Source: Lacinutrix neustonica (GTDB lineage: Bacteria > Bacteroidota > Bacteroidia > Flavobacteriales > Flavobacteriaceae). Taken from it: DNA of 64,000 nucleotides. The stretch spans positions 2,769,501 through 2,833,500 of the forward strand of contig NZ_CP113088.1 of assembly GCF_026625145.1 (NCBI RefSeq), given 5' to 3'. The position numbers and the translations under genes are program-made. Positions 29,622 through 39,709 of the stretch are shown one piece after another (the stretch's first letter is position 1; each line of letters starts with the position of its first letter). Under the pieces are notes generated by a model that had not been told where the DNA came from, searched no databases, and saw only the letters and a list, made by a program, of their open reading frames with translations.

Positions 29622-31019
29622 ATGAATACTAAATACATAGATTTAATCAGTCAAACATTCGATTTCCCTCAAGAAGAATTTAAAGTCGATAATAATAAAT
29701 TAAGCTTTCACGACATTGATTTAATGGCGTTAGTGGAAGAATATGGCGGCCCCTTGAAGTTTACCTATCTCCCTCAAATCTCTAATAATATCAATCGCGC
29801 AAAACAATGGTTTGCTAATGCTATTGAAAAAAACAATTATAAAGGGAAATACAATTACTGCTATTGTACAAAAAGCTCTCATTTTAAACATGTGTTAAAT
29901 GAAGCACTAAAAAATGACATTCATATAGAGACCTCTTCTGCTTTCGATATCGATATCGTAGAAAATTTAAAAGCGGAAGGTAAAATAACCAACGACACCT
30001 ATGTTATTAGTAATGGTTTTAAAAGGGCACAATATGTGACTAATATCGCTAGGTTAATAAATGAGGGTCATAAAAACTGTATTCCCATAATAGATAATTA
30101 TGAAGAAATCGATTTGCTTTCAGAGGAAGTAAAGGGTAAATTTAATATTGGGATTCGTATTGCTTCAGAAGAAGAACCAAAATTTGAGTTTTATACCTCA
30201 CGTTTAGGTATCGGTTATAAAAACATAGTCCCTTTTTACAATAAACTTATAAAAGATAATAAGAAAGTAAAGCTTAAAATGTTGCACTTTTTTATTAATA
30301 CAGGTATTCGTGATAATGCTTACTACTGGAATGAGTTGCAAAAATGTTTGAAGGTTTACACCAGTTTAAAGAAAATATGTCCAAGTTTAGATAGCCTAAA
30401 CATAGGTGGCGGATTTCCTATTAAGAACTCCTTAGGTTTTGATTTCGATTACGAGTATATGATTGATGAAATCGTCAATCAAATTAAAACAACTTGTGAA
30501 GCCGAAGACGTCGCGGTGCCTAATATTTTTACAGAATTTGGTAGTTTCACCGTGGGTGAAAGTGGTGGTGCTATTTATGAAGTGCTTTACCAAAAACAAC
30601 AAAACGATCGTGAAAAGTGGAATATGATTAATTCGTCGTTCATAACGACATTGCCGGATACCTGGGCCATAAACAAACGATTCGTGATGTTGCCAATCAA
30701 CCGTTGGAATGACTCTTATGAACGTGTTTTACTTGGTGGACTTACTTGTGATAGTGATGATTATTACAATAGTGAACAACACATGAATGCCATCTATTTG
30801 CCTAAGTACAATAGAGACAAACCATTATATATAGGCTTTTTTAATACCGGTGCTTATCAAGAAACCATAGGTGGATTTGGTGGTTTACAGCACTGTTTAA
30901 TACCGTCGCCAAAACACATTTTAATTGATAGAGATGAAGACGGGAACTTGACAACAAAATTATTTAGTGAACAACAAAAAAGTGAAGACTTACTTAAAAT
31001 TTTAGGCTATGCAAACTAA
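29622..31019 (+). CDS. speA: Biosynthetic arginine decarboxylase, PLP fold III
   Basis: Decarboxylates arginine to agmatine, the first step of the agmatinase route to putrescine. The 465-residue protein belongs to the short Bacteroidota type of alanine-racemase-fold decarboxylases. The PLP-lysine block is YCTKSSHFKHV, followed by IETSSAFDIDIV, the phosphate-binding NIGGGFPI and the substrate-side GGLTCDSDDYY with the conserved cysteine and aspartate. The gene is intact. Its stop overlaps the agmatinase ATG by 11 bp, the start of a tightly packed polyamine operon. Confidence 0.92.
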   Translation: MNTKYIDLISQTFDFPQEEFKVDNNKLSFHDIDLMALVEEYGGPLKFTYLPQISNNINRAKQWFANAIEKNNYKGKYNYCYCTKSSHFKHVLNEALKNDIHIETSSAFDIDIVENLKAEGKITNDTYVISNGFKRAQYVTNIARLINEGHKNCIPIIDNYEEIDLLSEEVKGKFNIGIRIASEEEPKFEFYTSRLGIGYKNIVPFYNKLIKDNKKVKLKMLHFFINTGIRDNAYYWNELQKCLKVYTSLKKICPSLDSLNIGGGFPIKNSLGFDFDYEYMIDEIVNQIKTTCEAEDVAVPNIFTEFGSFTVGESGGAIYEVLYQKQQNDREKWNMINSSFITTLPDTWAINKRFVMLPINRWNDSYERVLLGGLTCDSDDYYNSEQHMNAIYLPKYNRDKPLYIGFFNTGAYQETIGGFGGLQHCLIPSPKHILIDRDEDGNLTTKLFSEQQKSEDLLKILGYAN

Positions 31020-31945
31020 ATCTTATGCTGGGATTCCGGAGGAATTCTCGAAATTAGAAACATCAAAAATCGTATTAATTCCTGTGCCTTATGATGGTAC
31101 AAGTACCTTCCAAAAAGGGGCAGATAAAGGGCCTGAGGCTTTTTTGCATGCCTCAGAAAACATGGAGTTATATGATATTGAAACAGAAACGGAAGTCTAC
31201 AAACAAGGCGTCTTTCTAGCAGAGGCCGTTACCGAAGCAAGTTCGCCGAAGCGATGGTGGATGCCGTACACCAAGCGACTAAACGCTATATTAAAAAGAA
31301 CAAGTTTGTAACTATTTTTGGTGGTGAACACTCCATTTCTATTGGAACTATTCGAGCATTTAGAGATTATTACACTAGTTTAACCGTACTGCAATTAGAT
31401 GCGCATGCCGATTTAAGAAAAGAATATCAGGGGTCAAAATGCAATCATGCCTGTGCTGTTTATGAAGCGAGCCGGACAACGAATTTAATTCAAGTGGGTA
31501 TTCGTTCTATGGATGTGATAGAAACCACAGTCCTAGATAAAGAGAAAACATACTTTGCACATGAGATGGCACTAGATGATACGTGGATGGATTCTGCTAT
31601 TGATCAGATGACAGATAATGTATTTATTACTATAGATTTAGATGTTTTTGATCATTCCATTATGCCTAGTACCGGTACTCCGAGCCAGGAGGCTTACTTT
31701 GGTATGAAACTTTGGAATTTTTAAGGCAAGTGTTTGAAGAGAAAAATGTGGTAGGCTTTGATATTGTAGAATTATGCCCTAATCCAAAGGAGAAGTCTTC
31801 AGATTTTCTTGCAGCTAAGTTGTATTACAAAATGCTTAGTTACAAATTTAAAAATGACGCTGCTGGTGACGATTTTGATAATGAATATAAGCCATCAAAA
31901 TCTAAAAATAATAATTCAAAATTTAAAGAAGACGATGAGTACTAA
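31009..31945 (+). CDS. speB: Agmatinase, ureohydrolase family (two frameshifts)
   Basis: Hydrolyses agmatine to putrescine and urea. After repair it is about 312 residues with the binuclear Mn motifs GGEHSIS, DAHADLR and ITIDLDVFDHS and the late GFDIVELCPN. Frame breaks are at 31246-31249 (TCGCCGAAGC for TCGCCGGAAGC) and 31680-31683 (ACTCCGAGCC for ACTCCGGAGCC). Repair restores SSPEAMVDAVHQ and TGTPEPGGLLWYETLEF, the latter a conserved ureohydrolase block. The C-terminal tail is acidic and Asn/Lys-rich. The gene overlaps both neighbours by 11 bp. Confidence 0.92.
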
Positions 31946-32909
31946 AGGTCCAATTTCTCAATTTATAGAAAAACATTACTTGCACTTTAATGCAGCCGCG
32001 TTAGTAGATGCCGCTAAAGGGTATGAAGCGCAATTGGCTTCGGAGCTAAAATGTTAGTGTCTTTAGCAGGCGCAATGAGTACGGCAGAGCTAGGCAAGAG
32101 TTTTGCCGAAATGATTCGCCAAGATAAAGTGCAAATTATCTCATGTACTGGAGCCAATTTAGAAGAGGATATTATGAATTTGGTAGCACATTCACATTAC
32201 AAACGGGTGCCAAATTATCGCGATTTAACGCCTAAAGAAGAATGGGATTTGCTGGAGCAAGGATTAAATCGTGTTACAGACACCTGTATTCCTGAAGAAG
32301 AAGCGTTTAGACGATTGCAAGAGCATATCGTAAAATTATGGAAAGATGCCGAAGCCAATGGAGAACGTTATTTACCACATGAGTTCATGTATCAAATGTT
32401 ACTGTCACGGTGTTCTTGAACAATACTATGAAATTGATTTAAAAGATTCATGGATGTATGCTGCTGCCGAAAAGAATTTGCCAATCGTTTGCCCAGGCTG
32501 GGAAGACAGTACCATGGGAAATATTTTTGCTAGTTATGTGCTTAAAGGCGAACTAAAAGCAACGACCATGAAATCGGGGATTGAGTATATGACCTTTTTA
32601 GCTGACTGGTACACTGCTAATTCATCAAAAGGGATCGGTTTCTTTCAAATTGGTGGTGGTATAGCTGGTGATTTTCCTATTTGTGTCGTGCCAATGCTTT
32701 ATCAAGATATGGAACGCACAGATACACCATTTTGGAGCTATTTCTGTCAAATAAGTGATTCGACAACCAGTTATGGCTCTTATTACGGAGCCGTACCCAA
32801 TGAAAAAATCACATGGGGAAAACTAGATATTGACACGCCTAAATTTATTATTGAAAGTGATGCTACTATTGTAGCACCATTAATTTTTGCCTATTTGTTA
32901 GGTTTATAA
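31935..32909 (+). CDS. Deoxyhypusine-synthase-family protein, likely polyamine-forming (two frameshifts)
   Basis: A 324-residue NAD-dependent aminobutyltransferase-fold protein. MLVSLAGAMSTAELG, ISCTGANLEEDI, GWEDSTMGNIF and the WGK motif with the lysine that forms the imine in eukaryotic deoxyhypusine synthase are all present. Bacteria have no eIF5A, and such homologues are known or suspected to make homospermidine or related polyamines; its place after SpeA and SpeB supports that. Lesions lie at 32040-32044 (TCCGGA read as TCGGA) and 32405-32410 (TCCGGT read as TCaCGGT), both CCGGA sites on one strand or the other. Confidence 0.88.
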
Positions 32910-32918
32910 AACGTTGTT

Positions 32919-33238
32919 ATGGAAAGGAAAAAGGACAATTTAAAACGTGTAATAGTTGACTTTAAAAAGTTAACACCGGAGATTTTAGCCATGTTGGTAG
33001 AAAAGTTTCCTGATGGTTATGATGACCGTCATGTGATTTCTTTTAAAAATGCTAAAAACGAACTCATTGAAGCGGTAGAGCTTATAACAGAGGATACAAA
33101 ATACCTGGTTAAAGTGAGTACGAAATTAGAAATGACCATGGAGAATTATGATGAGGATGATTATGAAGCATTTGAAGATGACGATCCGAAGCGATTCAAG
33201 ACCCTATGCTGGAAGAAAATGAAGAAGACGATTTCTAA
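32919..33238 (+). CDS. Acidic small protein in the polyamine operon (one frameshift)
   Basis: About 106 residues, unrecognised. A basic start (MERKKDNLKRVIVDFKKL) precedes a structured core (EILAMLVEKFPDGYDDRHVI, then FKNAKNELIEAVELITEDTK) and a strongly acidic C-terminus (NYDEDDYEAFEDDDPEA, then EENEEDDF). A cytosolic polyamine- or nucleic-acid-mimicking role is imaginable but unsupported. The frame breaks at 33185-33189 (GATCCGAAGC for GATCCGGAAGC); repair gives the acidic end and a TAATG overlap with the next start. Confidence 0.65.
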
Positions 33239-34013
33239 TGTATAACGTTGTAGCTTATCAAGTTGCGGGCACTATTAATCTAAAAGAAAGCAAAAAGCAA
33301 TTGCCCTGGCAATTGCTTTTTCAGGATAGTGATGAGTTGTATTATCAAGTTTCAGAACATGCCTTCATGTATTTGTTTCAATATGGCATGGTAAGCTTCT
33401 TTAATTTAACAACGGTACAAATAAATACGCTGTTAGAACAAATAAATCCCTTTTGCAACGATTATTTTTCTGAAAATTTTTCTGAAAATGTTGATGTAAT
33501 CATTGAACCCAATAAATTAAATGTCCAATTTAATCTTATTGTTTTACCAGCATTAGATCAAGAGATGATTCGTTTAGTGATGATGAATGCCTCACAGTCT
33601 GTAGCCTTAGATCGCTATTCAGAAATTACCGAAAATTTAATCATTGAAACAAACCAGCATACATTATTTCTCGAAAAACATGGGCGGATTAATATTTCGG
33701 AAATAAATTAAAACGTTTTATTGGGAAAATTCTAAATATTAAAAATAAAATTTCAGAAAACCTGTACATCTTTGATTCACCAGATATTACCTGGGAAAAT
33801 GAAACTTTAAATAAGTTAAACATCGAGCTTAAGATTGTATTTGATTTGAAAGACCGTTACCGTCTCATTCATGATCGCATAGACATAATAAAGGAAAATT
33901 TAGAACTGTTTAAAGACATCATGGATCATAAGGAAAGCAGTAGGTTGGAATGGATTATTATAATTCTAATTATTATTGAGGTTTTTGATATGTTATTGCT
34001 TAAATTAGTGTAG
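33238..34013 (+). CDS. RMD1/YagE-like (DUF155) membrane-anchored protein (one frameshift)
   Basis: About 258 residues. The N-terminal domain (VAYQVAGTINLKESKKQL, EHAFMYLFQYGMVSFFNLT) and the helical segment FDLKDRYRLIHDRIDIIKEN followed by one C-terminal span (WIIIILIIIEVFDMLLLKL) match the RMD1/YagE/DUF155 family. Eukaryotic members sit in mitochondria and yeast Rmd1 is linked to sporulation; the bacterial function is unknown. The frame breaks at 33697-33701 (ATTTCGGAAA for ATTTCCGGAAA). Its start codon overlaps the stop of the acidic protein, so it is the last gene of the polyamine operon. Confidence 0.78.
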
Positions 34014-34147
34014 GCCAAACGTTGTTTTATAGCGTATATAATTAAAATTCATAACCAGTAACTTTAGGGATAAAGGGACTAGAAGCGTCCGGACTTGTGG
34101 TTGAAAGTGTTTCCGGAACATACGATCACTAATTAAAAACTTACATT

Positions 34148-34528
34148 ATGAAAGCATTATTAAAAATAGGAGTATTTGTCTTTTTTTCATCCTTTTTTGG
34201 TTTAACAAGTTTTATGACACCAAGTAAGGGTGAAGACATGATGCACGCTAAACGTCAAGATCAAAAAGCAATTACTGGGGTTTATGACGGACACGAAGAT
34301 TATGGGTACAATTTTATTTACAAACTCACAGATGGTACAGAACGTACCATAACCTTTCAAATAGTAGAGGCAGAGGTGCTCAAGAGTCATGATTTAGATT
34401 CTGAGGCCTTAATAGGAGCTCATTTCAAGATAACTTACAGTATAACTACAGAAATGCTTATGGATGAGAATGATTTTGAAGAGGAGATCGAGACAAAAAC
34501 CATAATAAAGCTAGATAGTATTGATTAA
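34148..34528 (+). CDS. Small exported hypothetical protein
   Basis: A 126-residue protein with a signal peptide (IGVFVFFSSFFGLTSFM) and a compact beta-rich domain: GVYDGHEDYGYNFIYKLTDG, RTITFQIVEAEVL, GAHFKITYSITTEML. No cysteine lipobox and no recognised family. A standalone gene with hairpins on the 3' side. Confidence 0.6.
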   Translation: MKALLKIGVFVFFSSFFGLTSFMTPSKGEDMMHAKRQDQKAITGVYDGHEDYGYNFIYKLTDGTERTITFQIVEAEVLKSHDLDSEALIGAHFKITYSITTEMLMDENDFEEEIETKTIIKLDSID

Positions 34529-34548
34529 TAATCTAATTAAAAACACTT

Positions 34549-34655
34549 AGGTCATGATTTACGGAGGTGAATTTTGACCTTTTTTTATATTTAAAAAAGT
34601 AAAATAACCAAGTATTATTTTTTTACTCTAAACCATCCTATGGGATGGTTTTTGT
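34549..34655 (+). terminator. Two consecutive hairpin terminators
   Basis: First, AGGTCA (34549-34554) pairs with TGACCT (34575-34580) before a T run. Second and stronger, AACCATCC (34631-34638) pairs with GGATGGTT (34643-34650) around a TATG loop, followed by TTTGTTTT. Both follow the small exported protein gene. Confidence 0.7.
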
Positions 34656-34784
34656 TTTATTAAATGATTAATGAATGCAATTAATTATATTATGTTAAGG
34701 GAGTACTAATTGTATTTTTATTGTGTAAAAAATTGGAATTGCTGTCGTACATTTAGTATTATAAATAAGAAAAAAGCACAAATA

Positions 34785-35261
34785 ATGGGCGTTACAATTA
34801 CTTACGAGGTTGGGGTGGAAGCTTTGCAAAATGCGCTTAAAGCTAATTATGATGCAGAATCTGCCTTCCGGCAGTTATTAGAAAAGGCGAATGACGAGGT
34901 AACAAGGTGTTACTTAATCGAAAAAGCGAATGTAATCAAACACTTTTCGATAACCATCGTGGGCCTATTAAAAGAAATGAGTATTCAGCCCTTAGAAAAA
35001 GGATCGGTGCTGGGAGGGGTTGCTAGATTGTGGTTTGATATCAAATCATTGGTCGTAGAGCATCATGCGCTGTCCATTATTGAAGAAGCTAAAACAGTAG
35101 AGGAGGAGTTCTGTGCGACTTATAATAGACTAATTAAAGCTGGGATTCATTCAGAAAAAGTATACAACGTATTAGTGAGTCAATTGTCTGAGATGCATGC
35201 CTTAAACTATCCCAACATGATTTTAAACACAAAATCAATAAATCAAACCATCCCTTTTTAA
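34785..35261 (+). CDS. PA2169/DUF2383-like four-helix ferritin-like protein
   Basis: A 158-residue protein with the PA2169-family (DUF2383) pattern: repeated four-helix segments with paired acidic residues (YDAESAFRQLLEKANDEV, EHHALSIIEEAKTVEEEF) and the glycine-rich turn EKGSVLGGVARLWFDIKS. I start at the ATG of MGVTITYEVG; the longer frame upstream starts at GTG or TTG inside AT-rich leader DNA. Members are often stress-induced and of unknown function, with a possible metal-binding helical bundle. Confidence 0.72.
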   Translation: MGVTITYEVGVEALQNALKANYDAESAFRQLLEKANDEVTRCYLIEKANVIKHFSITIVGLLKEMSIQPLEKGSVLGGVARLWFDIKSLVVEHHALSIIEEAKTVEEEFCATYNRLIKAGIHSEKVYNVLVSQLSEMHALNYPNMILNTKSINQTIPF

Positions 35262-35403
35262 ACATGACGTTTTAATCCAATTACGTTTCATAATCCGCTT
35301 TGAGTCAGATTTATAAGCTTTAATATCACATTTAAAACTCTATAGCTGAGGTCTTAAATTTACATAGATGCTACTTTTAAAGTTTAGAAGAAAAAGCTTA
35401 TAA

Positions 35404-36914
35404 CTATTTTTTTTTAGTTGTTTTGTGCTTTATAAATACGTCCCAAATGAAGTACCCATAAACAACTATGTACTCGATACTAATTATCCAGAGATTCTCA
35501 GAATGATTTGTGTTTGCATAAGCGAAATAACTTATAACAATAATAAAGGACCAAATCAAAGGGAATTTATAGTGGGTAAACACACTTAAAAAAACTAAGG
35601 TAGCGAGATACCAAGGATGCACAGTAGTACTCATAAATAAATAAAAGGTAAAGGCAAAAAGCATAGAAATGATGAGCTGTTTTGTCGTTTTGTTTTTATT
35701 GAAGAAGGATAAGTATAAAACGAACAGCAGTACGCAAACAGGTAATATTTTTCCAATAATAGCAATTTCATTCCAGCCTCTAAACCAATACCCCACTGCA
35801 CGTGCGATATAGTATATACTGGCATTAAATTCAAAATCACCAAACCACAACCCAATAGTTTTATAGTAGTTGTCTATAAACGCTGATGTGAAAAAGGGTG
35901 CAAATAGTAAAAGTATAGTTGTGGCAATAATAGAATAGAAAGCAATCAATTTTGGCAAGCCGGAAAAGACAGATCGTGACAGTTTTAGTGCTACATTGGT
36001 ATGTGATTTTTTGTTTTCTATTGAAATGTTAGGGGTGTCGTCGAGGTGAGCACATGGAGTTAGAGTAAGCGCATCTTCTTTAAGAGATTTGTCGGTTTCT
36101 TTCGCAAGAACTGTTTTCTTTTTGTACTTTAAAAAGTAGCCAAAAAAGAGCGGTAAAAACATGAGGGGTATCAATTTGGTAGCAATGGATGTTGCTATTA
36201 GCATACCCGCCATTTTCCATTTGCCGAATGTAACACATACAAACTCCAGACTAAAAAGAAAATCATCACCCCTTCAAAGTGTAGGTTTCCAGTAAGTTCT
36301 ATGATTATAAACGGGTTTAATAGGTATAAAAATATGTTATGTATTGGCAACTTTAGCTTTTTCAGTAGTTTTGTACCAAAGTAAAGAATGCCAAAATCAG
36401 CGGCAATAATAAGTATCCTTAATACCACTACCGAGCCCACAATACTTTTACCCGCAAAAAAGCTTGCGATTATGAAACATAACTGGTTTACTGGAGGATA
36501 ATTAGTAAAGTGACTGGCGTTAAGTGCTCCCATCCCAGCATACAATTCCTGTGCTTGAGCCACTGGAAATTCCCCTTTTAAAATAAACGATGCTGGTGTG
36601 TGTAAATAGGGGTTAAACCCTTCAAGTGATAGCCGTCCGTCCCAAATAAAGCGATAAAAATCTTGTGATAGATTTGGGATGGCAAATATAAAAACGACTC
36701 TAAAAATAAAGGCACTCGCTATTAAAAAGCGGGTATTATACTTTTGTAATTGCAGGAGTTTGTAAAAAAGGAAAAATAAAGCAACATACAGTGAGAGGAG
36801 CTTTATATCATCGGTTCTTGCTAAATCGTAAGCAAAAGTAAAGTAAAAGACACCACTAATAAAGCTTAGTAGTATGGGGAGTTTGTTACTTTTTATTAAT
36901 GTTAAATTAAACAT
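35404..36914 (-). CDS. GT87-like membrane mannosyltransferase (one frameshift)
   Basis: Polyprenyl-phosphate-sugar-dependent glycosyltransferase of the GT-C/GT87 (DUF2029) type, about 503 residues with ten or more spans. The first loop carries DLARTDDIK and then FYRFIWDGRLSLEGFNPYL, the usual GT-C acidic and aromatic motif; YPPVNQL follows. A frame break at 36224-36227 (plus strand TTGCCGAATG for TTGCCGGAATG) separates the N- and C-terminal halves; repair gives LHSGKWKMAGMLIAT. It lies downstream of two GT2 genes, one of which resembles polyprenyl-phosphate sugar synthases and could supply its donor. Confidence 0.75.
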
Positions 36915-37068
36915 TCGTTTGCGTTAGAGATTACTCTTCATATTAAGTACAAAGAATGAGGGCTATTGCGCAATTTATCGGTTTGTTAGAGGTTTGGGAT
37001 ACCCATTCCTGAGGTTAATCGAGAACAAGTAGTGACGCGACCTTTCGGTAGGCTTAAAATACAAAGAA

Positions 37069-38559
37069 TTATACTTTAGACGTTAAGGATTTAAAGAAAA
37101 CATAACCAAAACCTAAAAACAACATGAGATGAAACGGAAACAACCCGAAATCACCACCTTGATCGCCAACCACAAAAGCGCTATACATGCCAAAAGCGAA
37201 ATAAAGCATTAATAATCCTTCAAAAATCACATTTATCGAAATGTTATTTTTTAAATATTTATTGCCTTTCCAGCTGTCTTTTAGGGAGCTAATATTAAAC
37301 TTTGGTGTGCGCACGAAATCACTACGCTTTCCTACATGACCTTCCAGTACAGCTATAGAATTGTGTAAAGAGAATCCCATCGCTATTGAGAAAAAAGTAA
37401 AAAAGAGCACGATATATTGCGCGAAATTTTTAAGACCACTACCATAGGTGCGTTTGTACATAAACCAATAACAGACGAAGAAAATAATAGTACTTATAAC
37501 AAAGAAACTCATAATATAGAAGTAGGGCTTCAAATGCGCGTATTCGTTTTTAATATAAAGCATTGGGATACTTAAGACCCCTACGATTAAAACATTTAAA
37601 AACATAGTACTGTTTAATAAGTGTAATATGCCGTGTAGTTTTGTTTTTTTAGATATGTTCTTACTTTTAAGAACTTTCCACATCGTTTTTCTAAAGTTTT
37701 CTGCACCGCCTTTATTCCATCTAAATTGCTGAGAGCGTGCGGCGCTAATAACTACAGGTAATTCCGCAGGTGTTTCAACATCCTCAAGATACTTGAATTT
37801 CCAGTTTTTTAATTGGGCACGATAGCTAAGATCCAGATCTTCCGTTAACGTGTCGCCTTCCCAGTTGCCAGCGTCTAAGATGCATTGCTTACGCCAAACA
37901 CCAGCCGTACCATTAAAATTAATAAAATGACCTTTGCTGTTTCTACCTACTTGCTCTAAAGTAAAATGAGCATCGAGAGCGAAGGCTTGTATTTTTGTTA
38001 ATGTTGAATAATTTCGGTTTATGTGACCCCAGCGTGTTTGTACAACGCCAATATTGTTCTTTGAAAAATGAGGAATGGTACGTTTTAACCAATCTTTTTT
38101 AGGTAAGAAATCGGCATCAAATATGGCAATATATTCGCCTTTAGCAATTTTTAATCCCTCTTTCAACGCCCCTGCTTTAAAGCCTTTCCTATTGGATCGG
38201 CAAATGTGAACGATATCTAAACCTTGTTGCTTTAAACCTTCTATTTGATCGAAAGTCGTTTTTACGGTTTCATCTGTAGAATCATCTAAAACCTGTATTT
38301 CAAGCTTGTTTTTCGGATAATCAATAAGCGCAATATTTTCTAATAAACGCTCCATAACATACAACTCATTAAAAACAGGAAGTTGAATGGTAACGTAGGG
38401 CACTTCATCCGGATTATCAAAATCCGGAAAAGGTGTTTTTTTACTTTTCTTTTGTGCGCCGAGATAATTAAATAACAAATTAAGCTGCGCCAACGAATAT
38501 ATGAATATGAGTATTAATGCTATCGTGTAAATTACTATAATGCTAATTTCTATAATCAC
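37069..38559 (-). CDS. GT2 glycosyltransferase, cellulose-synthase-like
   Basis: A 496-residue membrane GT2 enzyme. One N-terminal span precedes the catalytic domain (VTIQLPVFNELYVMERLLEN, QVLDDSTDETVKT, the D-x-D at IFDADFLPKKDW, TEDLDLSYR and the QQFRWNKGG motif in the QxxRW position), followed by four C-terminal spans. The family makes processive or single-addition beta-glycans or glycolipids such as glucosylceramide. The gene is intact and its start overlaps the stop of the next upstream GT2 gene by ATGA, so translation is coupled. The substrate is unknown. Confidence 0.83.
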   Translation of the reverse strand: MIIEISIIVIYTIALILIFIYSLAQLNLLFNYLGAQKKSKKTPFPDFDNPDEVPYVTIQLPVFNELYVMERLLENIALIDYPKNKLEIQVLDDSTDETVKTTFDQIEGLKQQGLDIVHICRSNRKGFKAGALKEGLKIAKGEYIAIFDADFLPKKDWLKRTIPHFSKNNIGVVQTRWGHINRNYSTLTKIQAFALDAHFTLEQVGRNSKGHFINFNGTAGVWRKQCILDAGNWEGDTLTEDLDLSYRAQLKNWKFKYLEDVETPAELPVVISAARSQQFRWNKGGAENFRKTMWKVLKSKNISKKTKLHGILHLLNSTMFLNVLIVGVLSIPMLYIKNEYAHLKPYFYIMSFFVISTIIFFVCYWFMYKRTYGSGLKNFAQYIVLFFTFFSIAMGFSLHNSIAVLEGHVGKRSDFVRTPKFNISSLKDSWKGNKYLKNNISINVIFEGLLMLYFAFGMYSAFVVGDQGGDFGLFPFHLMLFLGFGYVFFKSLTSKV

Positions 38560-39249
38560 TTTTTAAAACTATATTTAAAGATCCAACCTAATATCTTAAA
38601 GCCTGCAAATATAGTTCCTTTTATTGTTCCGGACACTTTACTTATGCCAATTCTTTGTTTATATTTTACAGGTACTTCTTTATATGAGAGTTTCTGTTTC
38701 AAAGCTTTAAGCTGCATTTCTATCGTCCAGCCGTAAGTCTTGTCTTCCATATTTAAGCTTAAAAGCTTGTCGTATTTGATAGCTCTAAAGGGCCCCAAGT
38801 CTGTGAAATCGGCACGAAAGAGAACTTTCATTAGAAAAGTAGCCAGCCAATTACCAAAGATTTGTTGCGGCGTCATAGAGCCACCTTCACGCAGTCGTTT
38901 TACTCTGGTACCAATGACAAAATCGAGGTCTTCATTTATAATTGGAGCGACTAAGGTTGTTAATTCTTCGGGATAATCGCTATAATCACCGTCCAAAAAA
39001 ACAATAATATCTCGGTTTTTGAGTGTGCATAGCGATATAATCCATGCCTTTTAAGCAGGCATAGCCATACCCTTTTCGCTTTTCAGTAAGTACCGTTGCT
39101 CCAGCTTTTTTAGCATTTTCTACCGTGTTATCTGTAGAGTTATTGTTGACAACAATAATTTCCTCGACAATTACGGGAATATCATGAATAACATTAGCAA
39201 TAGAATCTTGCTCATTGTAGGCAGGGATTATGACTTTTATTTTGGTCAT
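38556..39249 (-). CDS. GT2 glycosyltransferase, polyprenyl-phosphate-sugar-synthase-like (one frameshift)
   Basis: About 230 residues after repair. VIIPAYNEQDSIANVI, VVNNNSTDNTV, KRKGYGYACLKGMDYI, the D-x-D at FLDGDYSDYPE and the late FRAIKYDKLLSLNMEDKTYG-type acceptor region match dolichyl/undecaprenyl-phosphate mannose or glucose synthases. The frame breaks at 39010-39015, where the coding strand reads CCGaGAT instead of CCGGAT; repair gives QKPDIIVFLDGDYSD. It is first of a three-gene glycosyltransferase operon and a candidate source of lipid-linked sugar for the GT87 enzyme. Confidence 0.82.
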
Positions 39250-39709
39250 TTGAGGTCGCTCAGTTTATTTTTTTCGAATGATGCTAATCTGTCCGTTGTT
39301 TTATTTTTCCTTCAAAATATTTGATTGCATAAATTAAAGATAGGTGGTCATAGGTCAATAAAAAATCACATTTTATTGCTTATGAATCGCTCTATCAGCA
39401 ATGTCATAAATGAGTCACCTTTGGATCTTCTTGAATGTAATAGATAATCCTTCTTTTTCTTTGGTTCTATTCCCTCAAGAAAAATATGAGCACTCTTTCG
39501 TTTTATTGGTGCAAAGGTACCTTGTTTTTTGAGTTTTCAAGTACTGAAATGGAATTTCCAGTTGGTTGTTTTTTATTAAGGATATAGGCTACATGTTTTT
39601 TATAGGTTTCTTTAGTAATAATTAAACCTTGACATTTATGTATCCTGTTTTTGGGAAACAACCCTATTATTAGGGTGCTACTTGGTTAAACAGAAAAAAC
39701 GCCAAACAA
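39250..39709. other. Intergenic region with an inverted repeat
   Basis: 460 bp upstream of the GT operon and downstream of the Fe-S gene. A perfect ACCCTA-ttat-TAGGGT hairpin at 39661-39676, followed on the minus strand by TTGTTT, may terminate the Fe-S transcript. No ORF or RNA gene seen. Confidence 0.4.
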
